This document shows, in pieces, positions 63,007 to 64,000 of a stretch of 64,000 bases of DNA. The stretch spans positions 62,001 through 126,000 of the forward strand of contig JAFAFW010000037.1 in assembly GCA_023423275.1 (NCBI GenBank). The letters are read 5' to 3'. The position numbers were made by a program, and so were the translations under genes. The DNA comes from Pseudomonadota bacterium (lineage in GTDB: Bacteria > Pseudomonadota > Alphaproteobacteria > Rhizobiales > Hyphomicrobiaceae). Below the pieces are notes generated by a model, which was given only the letters and a program-made list of their open reading frames with translations, did no database searches and was not told the origin of the DNA. Positions within the stretch are counted from its first letter, which is position 1. Each line of letters starts with the position of its first letter.

Positions 63007-63794
63007 GCACCGACAACAACATTCTTCTGGTCGAGGAGCACGGCACCACGGCGGTGCTCACCCTCAACCGCCCTCAGGTCCAGAACGCCATCTCGAAGGC
63101 GCTGGCTGATGCGATCGACACCGCATTGCAGGCGATCGGCAAGCGCAAGGATATCCGCGCCGTCGTCATCACGGGCGCGGGCGAGAAGGCGTTCTCGGCC
63201 GGCACCGATCTGAAGGAACGGCGCGACCTGTCCGCGGACGGCAAATGGGAGCAGTCCGGCGCATTGCGACGCGCCAACGATACGATCTGGAACCTGCCGC
63301 AACCGGTGATCGCGGCGATCCAGGGCTGGTGTCTCGGCGGCGGCTACGAAATCGCGCTCAATTGCGATATCCGCATCGCGTCGCGAACCGCAATCTTCTC
63401 CTGGCCCGAAATGCAGCTCGGCGCCTATCCGGGCGGCACGGCGGGCGTGATGTTCCCCCGGCTTGTGGGTCGCGCGCGCGCCAAGGAAATGTTTTTCACC
63501 GCCCGCAAGGTGAAAGCCGAGGAAGCCTTGACGCTCGGCATCATCGAGCGGCTTGTCGAGCCCGGCCAGCATCTGCAGGCGGCGCTGGACATGGGCGAGG
63601 AGATCGCGGTGAACTCGAGCCCTCTGGGCGCGGCAGCGGTCAAGCGCATGGTCAACCTCGGCACCGACATGAGCGTCGGCGAGGCGCACGCTTTGAACGA
63701 CCTGCTGCGTCGCCCGCTGGAAGGCACGAAGGACTACGAAGAAGGCATTGCAGCGTTTTTTGAGAAGCGTCGTCCGGCCTGGCGCGGCGAATAG
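63003..63794 (+). CDS. Enoyl-CoA hydratase/isomerase (crotonase) family protein
   Basis: 263 residues from ATG 63003, coupled to the MaoC gene by an ATGA overlap. Seen: VVITGAGEKAFSAGTDLKE, the oxyanion-hole segment GWCLGGGYEIALNCD, and both crotonase acids: Glu116 (GGGYE) and Glu136 (WPEMQLG), 20 residues apart as in rat crotonase Glu144/Glu164. Probably a true hydratase. Two hydratases of different fold in one operon suggest two double-bond steps or stereochemical inversion. Confidence 0.93.
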   Translation: MSTDNNILLVEEHGTTAVLTLNRPQVQNAISKALADAIDTALQAIGKRKDIRAVVITGAGEKAFSAGTDLKERRDLSADGKWEQSGALRRANDTIWNLPQPVIAAIQGWCLGGGYEIALNCDIRIASRTAIFSWPEMQLGAYPGGTAGVMFPRLVGRARAKEMFFTARKVKAEEALTLGIIERLVEPGQHLQAALDMGEEIAVNSSPLGAAAVKRMVNLGTDMSVGEAHALNDLLRRPLEGTKDYEEGIAAFFEKRRPAWRGE

Positions 63795-63937
63795 GCGGGG
63801 CCCGGCCGCGGTGTGTGCATATCGACGTCGTGTCGAATAGCTTTGCGAAAGGCCAAATGCTATGGCCGCGGCTTGGTTGATAAGACTGCGCGTTTCGGGG
63901 CGAGCGGCATTCCTTCGCCCCGGGGAAAGGCCTGCCT

Positions 63938-64000
63938 ATGCTGCATAAGATTGATACCTCCCCGCTGCACGAGCGCGTGTATCAGCAGCTTCGGCGCGCC
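63938..64000 (+). CDS. GntR-family transcriptional regulator (5' end only)
   Basis: Only 21 codons are inside the window. They read M-L-H-K-I-D-T-S-P-L-H-E-R-V-Y-Q-Q-L-R-R-A, the typical lead-in to a GntR winged helix (P-L-x-x-x-V-Y-x-x-L-R). ATG 63938 follows GGGGAAAGG. It lies 143 bases after the crotonase gene, on the same strand; the gap holds no other feature I can see. Subfamily (FadR or other) cannot be told. Likely regulator of the acyl-CoA operon. Confidence 0.75.
   Translation, partial: MLHKIDTSPLHERVYQQLRRA

Overview
The window is a high-GC alphaproteobacterial chromosome segment, most probably from the order Hyphomicrobiales (Rhizobiales). The evidence is marker families and gene order, not a database search: a ChvG/ChvI two-component system beside pckA and an incomplete nitrogen-type PTS (HprK, EIIA, HPr), a DivL-type pseudo-histidine kinase, a fused TsaE-sugar kinase, AddAB instead of RecBCD, a TIGR02300 (FYDLN acid) protein and an IalB-family protein.

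Layout. (1) 1-3.1 kb: 3' part of coxB (minus strand), an IalB-like secreted protein, and an orphan PcfJ-like protein. (2) 3.2-9.8 kb: pckA and a HugZ-like protein (minus), then chvI-chvG-hprK-EIIA-HPr (plus). This is the envelope-stress/carbon-control module, closed by a strong terminator. (3) 9.8-17.3 kb: a TadG-like vWA protein (minus), ahcY with a candidate operator, divL carrying Tyr in place of the phospho-accepting His, and the TsaE/AmgK fusion. (4) 17.3-25.2 kb: murU-like nucleotidyltransferase, addB, addA and trxA, closely packed. (5) 25.2-38.5 kb: a PanE-like reductase (plus), then a long minus-strand housekeeping run: folC, accD, trpA, trpB, trpF, an ornithine cyclodeaminase homologue, a LapA-domain protein, ihfB, sppA, rpsA, cmk, aroA. 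(6) 38.7-39.3 kb: a TIGR02300 protein and tRNA-Ala(GGC).

From the tRNA onward the content is accessory. The last 20 bases of tRNA-Ala (39285-39304) recur exactly and in the same orientation at 53971-53990. I read the 14.7 kb between as a tRNA-integrated genomic island that has lost its integrase. It begins with two wrecks (an IS3-family transposase tail and a frameshifted TonB-dependent receptor tail). It then carries a LysR regulator, an operon of small-molecule enzymes (tandem EthD, PRISE-type enone reductase, YciI, cupin, SDR, RidA), two complete TRAP transporters on opposite strands around an IclR regulator, and a threonine-synthase-like PLP enzyme. The set looks like uptake and catabolism of an unidentified carbonyl or carboxylate compound.

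Right of the repeat (54.3-64 kb) is a second catabolic block: a Tat-exported binding protein with permease and ATPase of a ferric/polyamine-type ABC importer (minus), and divergently an acyl-CoA dehydrogenase, a fumarate-reductase-like flavoprotein, a CaiB-type CoA transferase, a MaoC hydratase, a crotonase and the first codons of a GntR regulator. These form a plausible CoA-thioester beta-oxidation-like route for an imported acid.

No CRISPR array, rRNA operon, intact transposase or phage gene was seen. Starts were chosen by Shine-Dalgarno position, gene overlap and family N-termini; where two starts remain possible this is stated.
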